Below, piece after piece: positions 1-7,319 of a DNA stretch of 64,000 nucleotides. The notes under the pieces were generated by a model, which made no database searches, was not told the DNA's origin, and saw only the letters and a list, made by a program, of their open reading frames with translations. This stretch comes from Pseudomonas sp. FP2335 (GTDB lineage Bacteria > Pseudomonadota > Gammaproteobacteria > Pseudomonadales > Pseudomonadaceae), in contig NZ_CP117437.1 of assembly GCF_030687535.1 (NCBI RefSeq), forward strand, positions 4,957,501 to 5,021,500. Reading direction: 5' to 3'. The number at the start of each line of letters is the position of its first letter. Positions within the stretch are counted from its first letter, which is position 1. The translations under genes were made by a program, and so were the position numbers.

Positions 1-1
1 C

Positions 2-241
2 TTCACCAACAAACGCATCATCGCCGTGAACGTGCAGGGGATTACCGGCAGCAAAAAAGACTTCACGTCGCTGCCGTACAAAAATATCGTCGCCTACTCG
101 GTGGAAACATCCGGGACGTTTGATCTGGATTCGGAGTTGGAGATTTACTTTTCGTCGTTGGGGAAAGTGAAGTTTGAATTCACGGGGAAGACTTCGATTG
201 TTGAAATTTCCCGGTTGATTTCCAAGCATCTGCTGACCTGA
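2..241 (+). CDS. PH domain-containing protein, C-terminal part (5' end outside window)
   Basis: The reading frame is open from the window edge and ends at 241, leaving 79 codons. The visible part, with KKDFTSLPYKNI, a run of short beta strands (FDLDSELEIYF, GKVKFEFTG) and a final helix (TSIVEISRLISKHLL), matches the end of small bacterial pleckstrin-homology proteins of the bPH/YvbH type. These are single-domain proteins of about 125 residues with no established biochemical role. A GTG lies at position 26, but the frame stays open upstream of it and the family is longer, so the true start lies before the window. A hairpin terminator follows 12 bases after the stop. Confidence 0.7.
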   Translation, partial: FTNKRIIAVNVQGITGSKKDFTSLPYKNIVAYSVETSGTFDLDSELEIYFSSLGKVKFEFTGKTSIVEISRLISKHLLT

Positions 242-253
242 TCGGTGGGTAAA

Positions 254-282
254 AAAAGACCTCGGCGCTCCAAGGTCTTTTT
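254..282 (+). terminator. Rho-independent terminator after the PH-domain gene
   Basis: AAAAGACCT (254-262) pairs with AGGTCTTTT (273-281) around a 10-base loop and runs into T residues. It lies directly behind the stop at 241. Confidence 0.75.
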
Positions 283-426
283 GCTGCCTACATCGTTAAA
301 CGGCTGTACCGGATCAAAATGTGGGAGCAACTTGGTGATCATGATGCAGCTCCAATGTTGCGTAATTCAGTTGAGGCCAACGCCAGACGAAATAAACGAA
401 AATCGCAGTATTCGAAACAAAGCTAA

Positions 427-687
427 CTATTTCCGCCCCGTTCTACTCTCCCGAGACTCCGTGCCCCTCTTTAAACAACTGCAATACCAGACCACCCCGC
501 CCACCACCGCTCCCACAACCACCACCCCATTCCCCACCAACCAAAGCCCAAAATTCCGACTCTGATCCGCATCACTGTCATAAAACGGCCCAAAATACGC
601 AGACACCGCCACCACTAACCCGTTAAACACCACAAGCGCTACCGCAACCACCAACACCACAAACCCAATCCCCTTAACCACCGTCAT
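427..687 (-). CDS. Small two-helix membrane protein coupled to the tae4 remnant
   Basis: This 86-residue protein has two hydrophobic helices (about residues 5-30 and 46-66) separated by a polar loop with DSDADQSRN, and a basic, Ser-rich tail. I do not recognise a family. I chose the ATG at 687 because GGAGGG lies four bases before it, whereas the ATG at 705 has no such site. Its ATG overlaps the stop of the tae4 remnant in an ATGA arrangement, so translation was probably coupled to the effector. The position behind an amidase effector suggests an immunity or accessory membrane protein, but the known Tai4 immunity proteins are periplasmic and not of this form. That role is therefore only an inference. 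Confidence 0.6.
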   Translation of the reverse strand: MTVVKGIGFVVLVVAVALVVFNGLVVAVSAYFGPFYDSDADQSRNFGLWLVGNGVVVVGAVVGGVVWYCSCLKRGTESRESRTGRK

Positions 688-1018
688 AAAACCCTCCAAA
701 ACCAAATCTCCGTGGAATCGTGATAACTCGGAAAAGTCCCCTCAATCGAAAAACCCATCTGAATACGCGGGTAGCTCAGCCAATCCGTCAACCGTCGCCC
801 ATTCCACAGGTCGATATGGTCACCACTACGATTTTGGGGTGCTGCCAACAATAGCGCACGCCGACTAAGCGGCTCAGATCGACGCCAGATCTACGCAGCG
901 CCACGCCTAAATTGATCGCGCATTGATCGCTGAAATCTTTGGTGCCGTTGGTTCTGCACGGGGCTGCATCGCCGAAAATTTCGGGGTGGTTTTTCCATAG
1001 GGTGTTGAACGTCAGCAT
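684..1018 (-). pseudogene. tae4: tae4-family type VI amidase effector, broken by internal deletion and frameshift
   Basis: From the ATG at 1018 the frame reads LTFNTLWKNHP, then DQCAINLGVALRRSGVDL and YCWQHP. This is the N-terminal half of Tae4 peptidoglycan amidases, including the catalytic cysteine in QCAI. The frame then stops at 788. The Tae4 C-terminal half lies immediately downstream in another frame. It starts with RSGDHIDLWNGRRLTDWL, which carries the catalytic His-Asp motif, and ends with EIWFWRVL and a stop at 684. About 50-60 central residues expected between CW and GDHIDLWNG are missing, and the two halves are out of frame. The product cannot be an active amidase. Tae4 cuts peptidoglycan crosslinks in rival periplasms after type VI delivery. 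GGA lies eight bases before the ATG. Confidence 0.85.
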
Positions 1019-1299
1019 TTGGTATTTCCATCGCGTTTTTTCGCGCGACCGTAACAAACACCTTGCATTCAAAGAGGGACGCAGACGGAAAACAGATCGG
1101 TCCTACTCGTGTGCAAGTTTTGCCTGAAGTCCAAAGCACACAGCCCCACCCACCCGCAGATGAGAGAACTCAAATACGTACTTTCAACGTCGCGACAAGC
1201 CAGCTGACTTTTCCCACGAAAACCATCGAACAACGCTTATTTCAGCCCCTCGCTTCCCCCCCGTAGCCTCACTCCCCCACACAAGGAAGTGAGCCAGCC
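1019..1299. other. Gap between divergent tae4 remnant and bacteriocin gene
   Basis: No convincing gene is present. The stretch must hold the promoters of the two divergent toxin genes. I looked for a LexA-type CTGT-N8-ACAG site and a pyocin PrtN-type box and saw neither. The only clear signal is AAGGAAGTGAG shortly before the ATG at 1300. Confidence 0.5.
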
Positions 1300-2462
1300 A
1301 TGTCAGAACGCGCCTACCCCATCACCGAAGAAGAACAACTCAAACGCCGCATCCTGACTCCGCAGCCGAAACGGATTCCCTATTCGCCGCCCATCGAATT
1401 GCTCGCCCCTCTCCCTCCTGCAAACCCTGCGCCCACCAAACCTCCCGGCTGCGTATTCCTCAAGCCCTGCCAACTGCCCGACGGGCTCATTCACTACAAC
1501 GATCCATCCGGTTACGTCCCCCTTGAGCTGATCGAGGAATACGGCCACTTCAGCCTTTTGGGCGGCCGTGAGGTGGATGACCAGGGCACGGTGGCCTTGA
1601 GCAAAATCAGCGGCAGTGCATTGCCTGTCGGTTTGGGATCGTTGGCGTTACGTACGGCGGTTGTGGAGTCGGCAGCTGTTGCGGCTGGCACGGTAGCGAG
1701 TGGGTTGCTAGCGGGATTGGTCGGGCTGGCTTGGCCGGCGACGTTGGGCGACAGCGCGCTCTACACCGACGAGCAATTGCGTGCGATGCAACGGGCGCGT
1801 TCGCAGATGCGGTTGCATATCGAGCAGTTGGAGGATGGCACGCTCAAGGGCTATGGCTTTTACACTGGCCGTAACGCCGACTGGCAGATGATCGATGTGG
1901 TGCAGTTCCAAAGCCGTGATGATCGGTTTGTGGCGGATTTGGGTGAGGGTGTGGAGCTGATCTGGATGCCTGCGGTTGATCCGGGGGACACCTTGGGCAT
2001 TCCGGCTTTGGAGGCGGCGCCGCAAGCACCGGTGATCTGGATTTATCCGCCGACGCAGAAGGCTGCGCAGATTTTGGTGACCCCGGTTTATCCGCCGCAG
2101 TATCGGGATTTTATTCTGGTGTTCCCGGTGGAGTCGGGGGTTGGGCCGTTGTATGTGGTGGTTAATCAGCCTCGGAAGGGGATGAAAAACCCGGATTATG
2201 ATTACTTTCCTGCACCAAAAACCGAGGACATCACTGGATTCCCTGGCTTGATAGAACAAAAAGAAAGACACGAAAACGTAATGGCGGCGGCCTGCGAGAG
2301 CTTTGGAAGGACGCCAAAGGAAGGAGGATTTTTGAGTGGGACTCAGAACAAGGTGAACTGGAAGTATATCGATACAGCGACTTGGAGCATCTAGGCTCAT
2401 TTGACCCCTACACCGGCGAACGACGGGGTCCAGCAAAAGACGAAAGACGCATAGAAAAATAA
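1300..2462 (+). pseudogene. Pyocin_S-domain toxin with colicin E3-type rRNase domain, frameshifted
   Basis: The first frame runs from 1300 (364 codons, stop at 2394). It has a proline-rich N-terminus, a block with GCVFLKPCQLPDG and SLLGGREVD, a hydrophobic segment (about 110-150), and an S-type pyocin domain (about 120-300, with GYGFYTGRN and VIWIYPP). After YDYFPAP the colicin E3/cloacin cytotoxic domain should follow. It is there, but in another frame: RKRNGGGL, GRRIFEWDSEQGELEVY, HLGSFDPYTGE, with a stop at 2460-2462. One extra A in the run of five A at 2258-2262 would join the frames into a protein of about 387 residues. E3 enzymes cleave 16S rRNA at the ribosomal A site. Where E3 has the general-base His (DSQHGELE), this protein has Gln. 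No receptor-binding domain is obvious, so delivery may be by type VI or contact (inference). Confidence 0.85.
2258..2262 (+). other. A5 run: likely site of the bacteriocin frameshift
   Basis: Inserting one A here restores the reading GLIEQKRKTRKRNGGG, which continues straight into the E3-type RNase domain. A homopolymer is a typical place for either a real indel or a sequencing error. Confidence 0.7.
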
Positions 2463-2476
2463 CTGGAGACGTTGTT

Positions 2477-2761
2477 ATGACAATGAAAATACGCCTGCAA
2501 TGGTTCAACAAAACAACCGACAACTTGGAAGCAAGCGAACACTCAGCAGACTTTGAAGAAGAGGACAGCATCCTCAACGCGCTCGATTTAAACGAGGAGC
2601 CCCAGATATATGCAGGAGGGTTCGACGTACTACCTAGTTGGATAACGATTCTCCAGCCGTACTTCCAACACGTAATAGCGCCTGGCCTTTTCAACTACCA
2701 AATATCCTTCCGCTACCAAGGCGCCTGGCCACCACCCCCCAAGCAGCCCAAGACCCCATGA
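2477..2761 (+). CDS. Colicin E3-type (cloacin) immunity protein
   Basis: This 94-residue protein matches ImmE3 along most of its length. Recognisable parts are the N-terminal strand MKIRLQWFNKTT, the acidic stretch SADFEEEDSI, the core GGFDVLPSW, and LQPYFQHVI. Immunity proteins of this type bind the E3 nuclease domain tightly and block it in the producing cell. The gene starts 14 bases after the stop of the RNase domain. GGAG eight bases before the ATG at 2477 supports that start over the ATG at 2483. The tail is proline- and lysine-rich (PPPPKQPKTP), which ImmE3 lacks. The gene is intact although its toxin is frameshifted, so it may persist as orphan protection. Confidence 0.88.
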   Translation: MTMKIRLQWFNKTTDNLEASEHSADFEEEDSILNALDLNEEPQIYAGGFDVLPSWITILQPYFQHVIAPGLFNYQISFRYQGAWPPPPKQPKTP

Positions 2762-2769
2762 GGCCGACC

Positions 2770-2982
2770 ATGAAAAAGCCCCTCCTCTACCGCTCCGTCA
2801 ACACCCGTACTCATGGTGTGCGTCACGGCAGTTACTGCGCTTATCGGTACGAGCGAAACCCCAAATTCGATCAGCCCGCTATCACCCGCTTCACCGGGCC
2901 TCGAAAGCTCCCACAGATGATTGGCGGTGCAATCATTTCCCGAGCCTGGCACAGGTCAAAGTGTGGGAGCTGGCTTGCCTGA
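2770..2982 (+). pseudogene. Fragment of a small conserved protein, truncated into a REP element
   Basis: An ATG at 2770 with GAGG six bases upstream starts a 70-codon frame with LYRSVNTRTHGVRHG. From memory this resembles the N-terminus of longer uncharacterised proteins in Pseudomonas and Acinetobacter. After about 40 residues the similarity seems to stop, and the last codons are read from the REP sequence that begins at 2961. It is therefore more likely the stump of a gene cut off by rearrangement than a functional protein. It sits right behind the immunity gene, in the same decaying toxin region. Confidence 0.35.
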
Positions 2983-3054
2983 GAACGCGGGGGCTCAGCC
3001 AGCACTTATATCAGCTGACACGCCGTCTTTGCGGGCAAGCCCGCTCCCACAGGG
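2961..3054. repeat. REPIN with one degenerate arm
   Basis: Two REP palindromes in inverted orientation: GTGTGGGAGCTGGCTTGCC at the left and GGGCAAGCCCGCTCCCAC at the right. The left arm has diverged from the usual GGGAGCGGGCTTGC. The element fills the gap between the fragment at 2770 and the kinase gene end at 3068. Confidence 0.8.
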
Positions 3055-3067
3055 GATTAGTGCTGGG

Positions 3068-4411
3068 TCAGAATTCCAGGCGGGCACACAACCCACCCTG
3101 CTCCAAATTCCGCAACGCCAACCGACTGCCAATCTTGCCAACGATCATCTCCACAATCGCCAACCCCAACCCAGCGCCGTTGGCGTTCCCGCGGCTGTAG
3201 AACCGCTCGAACAATCGCCCTAATTCCGCCTCATCGATCCCCGGCCCCTGGTCCTCGACGCTCAGGCAATTGGCGCCAATCACCACCTTCACTTCGCTGC
3301 CGGCCGGCGAAAAATTCAGCGCATTGGTGACCAGGTTTTGCAATGCAATCGCCAGCGCGACAGGCTCGGTTTCCACCCAAACCTCTTCTTCGCCTTCCAG
3401 CACCAGTTCCACGCCTTTCTCCATGGCCAACGGCGTCAGTTCGGCCAGTTCTTCGCGCACCAACTCGGTCAGTTGCACACGGCTGCGCACCGGGTTATTC
3501 AGTTGCGGTTCGATGCGCGCCATGGTCAGCAGTTGGCTGCCGATGCGGGTGGCGCGGTCGACGCCATTGACCAGAAACTCCAGGGCTTCACGGCGTTGCT
3601 CCGGGGTTTCGGCGCCTTGCGCGTTTTGTGCGTGGATGCGCAGGATCGCCAGGGGCGTGCGCAGTTCGTGGGCGGCGTCGGCGATGAAGCGGCGCTCGCG
3701 CTCCAATAGCTCGTCCACCTGGACCAGCAACCGGTTCAGCGCGGTTTGCATGGGTTCCAGGTCGCTGGGCAGTGGCGCTAAATGCAGCGGTTGCAAGGTA
3801 TCGGTACTGCGTCCGCGAATCGACAGGGCCATGGCGCGCAGCGGTTTGAAGCCCCAACCGATAACCAGCCAGATCAACACCGCCAGCAGTGGTACACCGA
3901 TCAACGTAGGCCAGAGGGTGTGGCGCATGATGCGCTGGATCACGTCCTGGCGAATGTCGTCACGCTCGCCCACCCAGATCAACAGCCCTTGCTGCGGGTC
4001 GGCGAGGAGGAAGGCGCACCAGTCGTTGCCGTTGTCCATCAGGTCATGGGAGCCGAGGGTCGCAGGCGGTGCGGCCAACACCGGCGCTTCGGCGGAGCGC
4101 ACCAGCAGTTGGCCGTCGATGCGCCAGATCTGGAAGGTCAGGCGGGTTTCATAGGGATGGGCCACGCCCTCCTCACCCACGCGGCTCATGGCCTGGTCAA
4201 ACGCCTCGTACAAGCGCTGCCAGTCGGCTTCGCCGGGGTCGCGCTGGCGCAACACGCCTTGCAGCAGGCGCGCGCTTTGGGCGAGTTGGGCGTCGTAGAC
4301 TTCTTCGATTTCGTGGTGGCTGTCGCGCAGCACCAGCCAGCTGATCAACGCGTCGCCGAGCAGGATCAGCACCAGCACGGGGATGAGGATGCGCGCACGA
4401 ACCGAGGTCAT
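3068..4411 (-). CDS. Two-component sensor histidine kinase (TctE/QseC-like)
   Basis: A 447-residue membrane kinase. It has a first membrane helix (about 9-28), a periplasmic sensor domain of the 2CSK_N type (about 30-165, opening with HEIEEVYDAQLAQSARLL), a second helix (168-188), a HAMP-like linker, the phospho-acceptor His248 in ADAAHELRTPLA, and an ATPase domain with NLVTNALNFSP, DQGPGID and GAGLGLAIV. It should phosphorylate the response regulator encoded just upstream, whose stop overlaps this ATG by four bases (ATGA). The ligand is unknown. The pair faces a PepSY protein and a cytochrome b561, an arrangement common in pseudomonads, so it may monitor the envelope, metals or redox state (inference). 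Confidence 0.9.
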   Translation of the reverse strand: MTSVRARILIPVLVLILLGDALISWLVLRDSHHEIEEVYDAQLAQSARLLQGVLRQRDPGEADWQRLYEAFDQAMSRVGEEGVAHPYETRLTFQIWRIDGQLLVRSAEAPVLAAPPATLGSHDLMDNGNDWCAFLLADPQQGLLIWVGERDDIRQDVIQRIMRHTLWPTLIGVPLLAVLIWLVIGWGFKPLRAMALSIRGRSTDTLQPLHLAPLPSDLEPMQTALNRLLVQVDELLERERRFIADAAHELRTPLAILRIHAQNAQGAETPEQRREALEFLVNGVDRATRIGSQLLTMARIEPQLNNPVRSRVQLTELVREELAELTPLAMEKGVELVLEGEEEVWVETEPVALAIALQNLVTNALNFSPAGSEVKVVIGANCLSVEDQGPGIDEAELGRLFERFYSRGNANGAGLGLAIVEMIVGKIGSRLALRNLEQGGLCARLEF

Positions 4412-5070
4412 GGTTTAAGCGCCAGCACATAACCGACACCGCGCACGGTGCGGATCAGCTCTGTGGATAACTTCTTGCGCAGATTATGGATCAGCACTTC
4501 CAGGGTATTGCTCTCGACCCGGTCCTGCCAGCCGTACAACGCGCGGGACAGGCGCTCGCGGGTCACCACTTTGCCGGGGCGCACCATCAGTTGGTGCAGC
4601 AGTTGGTATTCCATCGGCGTCACGATGACCTCCCCATCTTGATAGCGCACTTGCTGGGTGGCCGGGTCGAGGCTGACGCCGGCGTGTTCCAGCAACGGCT
4701 GCGCGCGCCCCAGGCTGCGGCGCAACAAGGCGCGTACGCGGGCCTTGAGTTCTTCGACGTCGAAAGGTTTGACCAGGTAGTCGTCGGCGCCGGCGTCCAG
4801 GCCGGCGATGCGTTCGGCGGTGCCGTCGCGGGCGGTGAGGATCAGCACCGGCAAGTCGTGTTGCTCGGCGCGCAGTTGCTGCAACAGATCAAGGCCGTCG
4901 AGGCGCGGCAGGCCGAGGTCGAGCAGCAATAGATCAAACGACTCCGTACGCAGCGCATGCAGGGCCGCGACGCCATCTTGCAGCCAATCGAGGGTGTAGC
5001 CTTCGGCACCCAAGGCCACGCGAATCCCCTGGCCGAGGGCACGATCATCTTCGACAAGGAGTAGACGCAT
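4408..5070 (-). CDS. OmpR-family response regulator
   Basis: A 220-residue regulator. The receiver domain has acidic residues EDD at 7-9, phospho-acceptor Asp51 in LLLLDLGLPRLDG, the conserved Thr of LILTARD and Lys of DYLVKPF. A winged-helix DNA-binding domain follows (about 125-218, with VTPMEYQLLHQLM and NTLEVLIHNLRKKL). It is first in a two-gene unit with the kinase. An 11-bp-spaced direct repeat in the gap upstream is the obvious candidate binding site. By family it belongs with QseB/TctD/PmrA-like regulators. Confidence 0.92.
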   Translation of the reverse strand: MRLLLVEDDRALGQGIRVALGAEGYTLDWLQDGVAALHALRTESFDLLLLDLGLPRLDGLDLLQQLRAEQHDLPVLILTARDGTAERIAGLDAGADDYLVKPFDVEELKARVRALLRRSLGRAQPLLEHAGVSLDPATQQVRYQDGEVIVTPMEYQLLHQLMVRPGKVVTRERLSRALYGWQDRVESNTLEVLIHNLRKKLSTELIRTVRGVGYVLALKP

Positions 5071-5152
5071 TACTAATTCTCTGTAGGAAACGGCGAAATC
5101 ATGCCGGGTTTTCCAGGCACACCCTTGGCAAAGATGTTACGGCTCGTTGCCA

Positions 5153-5173
5153 ACTAAGGTTGCACTAAGGTTG
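5153..5173. promoter_or_regulatory. Tandem ACTAAGGTTG repeat, candidate response-regulator operator
   Basis: ACTAAGGTTG occurs at 5153-5162 and again at 5164-5173, 11 bp apart, so both copies face the same side of the helix. OmpR/PmrA/QseB-type regulators bind such direct repeats. The site lies between the divergent regulator and PepSY genes, 44-64 bases before the latter. Confidence 0.6.
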
Positions 5174-5216
5174 GTTTTGCACTGTGAAATCTCCCACCTC
5201 TGCAGAGAGCTTTTCC

Positions 5217-5483
5217 ATGCGCAAAATTCTGTTGTTGTCCCTGATCCTCACCAGCCCCCTGGCCCTCGCCGGCCCGCAGTGCACCACCGCCGAACGCTCG
5301 CAATGGCAAGACCAGCAAGCCTTCCAGGACAAGCTCAAGGCCGACGGCTACCAGATCAGCAAATTCAAGGTCACCGACGGCAATTGCTACGAGATCTACG
5401 GTTTCGACAAGGACAAGCGCAAGGTCGAGATCTACCACGACCCGGTGACCGGCAAGGCCGTGAAGACTGAGATCAAAGGCTGA
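5217..5483 (+). CDS. Small periplasmic PepSY-domain protein
   Basis: This 88-residue protein has a signal peptide (MRKILLLSLILTSPLALA, cleavage near residue 18) and a single PepSY fold, visible as FQDKLKADGYQISKFKVTDGNCYEIYGFD with a basic-acidic tail ending AVKTEIKG. Such proteins are typical targets of neighbouring two-component systems, and some of them modulate periplasmic or metal-related stress. I chose the ATG at 5217 because GAGAG precedes it and it starts the signal peptide. The cytochrome b561 gene starts within its stop (TGATG), so the two are one transcript. The direct repeat just upstream suggests control by the divergent response regulator. Confidence 0.85.
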   Translation: MRKILLLSLILTSPLALAGPQCTTAERSQWQDQQAFQDKLKADGYQISKFKVTDGNCYEIYGFDKDKRKVEIYHDPVTGKAVKTEIKG

Positions 5484-6028
5484 TGCCAGGCGAATCCCTG
5501 CGCCTGTGGGACCCGTTGGTGCGGCTGTTTCACCTGTCGATCGCCGGGGTCTTTGTCGCCAATTACTTCTTTAACGAAGCGGGCGACGACTGGCACGTCT
5601 GGCTGGGCTACTACGCCATGGCCTGGCTGCTGGTGCGTTTGGTGTGGGGCTTCGTCGGGCCGCGCAGCGCACGCTGGGCGGACTTTTGGCCGACACCCAA
5701 ACGGCTGAATGCCCACCTGCGTTCGCTGCTCAACCGCCGACCGCAACATCGCCTGGGTCATTCACCGATTGGCGCGCTGGTGATGCTGTTGATGTTGCTT
5801 GCCTTGCTCACCCTTGGCGTCAGCGGCTTCTTGATGCAGGAAGTCGATGCGCTGTGGGGCGCCGACTGGCCGCAACAAATCCACGAGACCGCGGCGAATG
5901 GGCTGCTGGGCCTGGTGTGTATGCATGTGTTGGCCGCGCTGTTTGAAAGTGCACTGGTACGCGACAACTTACCGTTATCCATGCTCACCGGTCGCAGGAA
6001 GCGCCTGCCGGATGAACGTGCGCAGTAA
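5483..6028 (+). CDS. Cytochrome b561-family membrane protein
   Basis: A 181-residue inner-membrane protein with four helices and the b-heme histidine pattern of the Ni-hydrogenase/cytochrome b561 family: WDPLVRLFHLSIAG near the start, DDWHVWLGYYAMAW, and IHETAANGLLGLVCMHVLAAL near the end. It probably passes electrons between quinol and a periplasmic partner, perhaps the PepSY protein with which it is translationally coupled. The partner is not proven. The end (RRKRLPDERAQ) is basic and cytoplasmic. Confidence 0.88.
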   Translation: MPGESLRLWDPLVRLFHLSIAGVFVANYFFNEAGDDWHVWLGYYAMAWLLVRLVWGFVGPRSARWADFWPTPKRLNAHLRSLLNRRPQHRLGHSPIGALVMLLMLLALLTLGVSGFLMQEVDALWGADWPQQIHETAANGLLGLVCMHVLAALFESALVRDNLPLSMLTGRRKRLPDERAQ

Positions 6029-6050
6029 TCCTTTTATCCACAGGTCTCCT

Positions 6051-7319
6051 ATGCGCTGCGTCTTAATGATTTGCGGCCTGCTCGCGGTGTTTCTCGCCGC
6101 CTGGCAAAGCCATCCGCCCCATGTGCTGGCGCCGTTTGCCCAGGCCAGCCCGACGACCGCGAAAGTCGCGGCGGCCCCGCAGTACACCAGCCGGTTCGTG
6201 TCGACACAGTTGACGGATTTTGTGCACTCCTCCTCCGTCACTGCCCTGCCCGGCGGCGACTTGATGGCGGTGTGGTTCGCCGGTTCCCGCGAAGGCGCCG
6301 CCGATGTGCAGGTGCGTACCGCGCGCTTCGACGCCCACAGTGGCGAATGGGGCGCCGAGCAGGTACTGGCCACGCGGGAAAGCACCCGCGACGGCACCCA
6401 GCGCTATATCCGCAAACTCGGCAACCCGGTGATCGCCCTCGCGCCGGACAATCGTCTGTGGATGTTTTACGTGTCGGTGTCAGTCGGTGGTTGGGCCACC
6501 AGTGCGATCAATGTGATGGTCTCGGATGACCTCGGCGCCAGCTGGTCGGCACCGAGGCAACTGGTGACCTCGCCGTTTTTCAATATCAGCACCTTGGTGC
6601 GTGCCGCGCCGGTGTTCCACGCCGACGGTTCCATTGGCCTGCCGGTGTACCACGAGTTCATGGGCAAGTTCGCCGAGTACCTGTACTTGAGCGCCGACGG
6701 TGCCGTGATCGACAAATTCCGCATCAGCCGGGGCAAGCACTCGCTGCAACCGACCATTGTGCCGCTGGACGGCCAGCGCGCCGTGGCGATGTTGCGTTAC
6801 GCCGGCGACACTCACCATCGTGTGCTGGCCAGCCGCACCACCGACGCCGGGCAGACCTGGAGCGAGCCATACCCGCTGGAGCCGGCCAACCCGAATTCCT
6901 CGCTAGCGGCGGTGGGCACCGAAGATGATGGTTTGCTAGTGGCACTCAACGACCTGAAGGACGGCCGCTTCAAGCTCAGCCTCTACGGCACCGACGCCCA
7001 GCTCAGTCAGTGGCGCACCGTGGTGCAACTGGACCAGTCGCCGGACCCGCTGGGCCAGCCGTTCTCCCCCGACGCCTACAAAGAAATCATCGGCGAAGGC
7101 TTCCGCGCCTCCAGCGGCGCAAAACGCCTGCCCCTGGAACAACGTTTCCTGAGCAACCTGGATTACCGCGTGTGCAAACCCCGTGGCTGCGATTTCGAAT
7201 ACGAGTACCCGTATTTCAGCCGCAGCCCGGACGGCACCTACCACTTGGTGTACTCGTGGAATAACACCTTTATCAAACACGTCAGCTTCAACGAAGCCTG
7301 GCTGGCGGAGCGTCTGTGA
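6051..7319 (+). CDS. Exported sialidase-fold (BNR/Asp-box) protein
   Basis: A 422-residue protein with an N-terminal hydrophobic signal or anchor (MRCVLMICGLLAVFLAAW) followed by a six-bladed propeller of the Sialidase_2 type. I see AVWFAGSREGAADVQV and two Asp boxes (SDDLGASWSAP, TDAGQTWSEP), plus KLGNPVIA and KHSLQPTIVPL as further blade motifs. Members hydrolyse or bind acidic sugars, and the substrate here is unknown. An in-frame upstream ATG at 6012 overlaps the previous gene, so I prefer 6051, where the signal peptide starts. The next gene begins inside its stop (TGATG), and an LTA-synthase-like enzyme follows. The three probably act together on an envelope or extracellular glycan (inference). 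Confidence 0.75.
   Translation: MRCVLMICGLLAVFLAAWQSHPPHVLAPFAQASPTTAKVAAAPQYTSRFVSTQLTDFVHSSSVTALPGGDLMAVWFAGSREGAADVQVRTARFDAHSGEWGAEQVLATRESTRDGTQRYIRKLGNPVIALAPDNRLWMFYVSVSVGGWATSAINVMVSDDLGASWSAPRQLVTSPFFNISTLVRAAPVFHADGSIGLPVYHEFMGKFAEYLYLSADGAVIDKFRISRGKHSLQPTIVPLDGQRAVAMLRYAGDTHHRVLASRTTDAGQTWSEPYPLEPANPNSSLAAVGTEDDGLLVALNDLKDGRFKLSLYGTDAQLSQWRTVVQLDQSPDPLGQPFSPDAYKEIIGEGFRASSGAKRLPLEQRFLSNLDYRVCKPRGCDFEYEYPYFSRSPDGTYHLVYSWNNTFIKHVSFNEAWLAERL

Noticed and set aside
891..1139. Alternative minus-strand frame over the tae4 remnant
   Set aside because: It overlaps the recognisable Tae4 N-terminal half in another frame and has no similarity or ribosome site of its own.
939..1266. Plus-strand frames upstream of the bacteriocin gene
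   Set aside because: They overlap the tae4 remnant on the other strand, have unusual composition and show no ribosome site.
1100..1299. SOS or PrtN-type control site ahead of the bacteriocin gene
   Set aside because: I searched for CTGT-N8-ACAG and for pyocin P-box-like repeats and found none.
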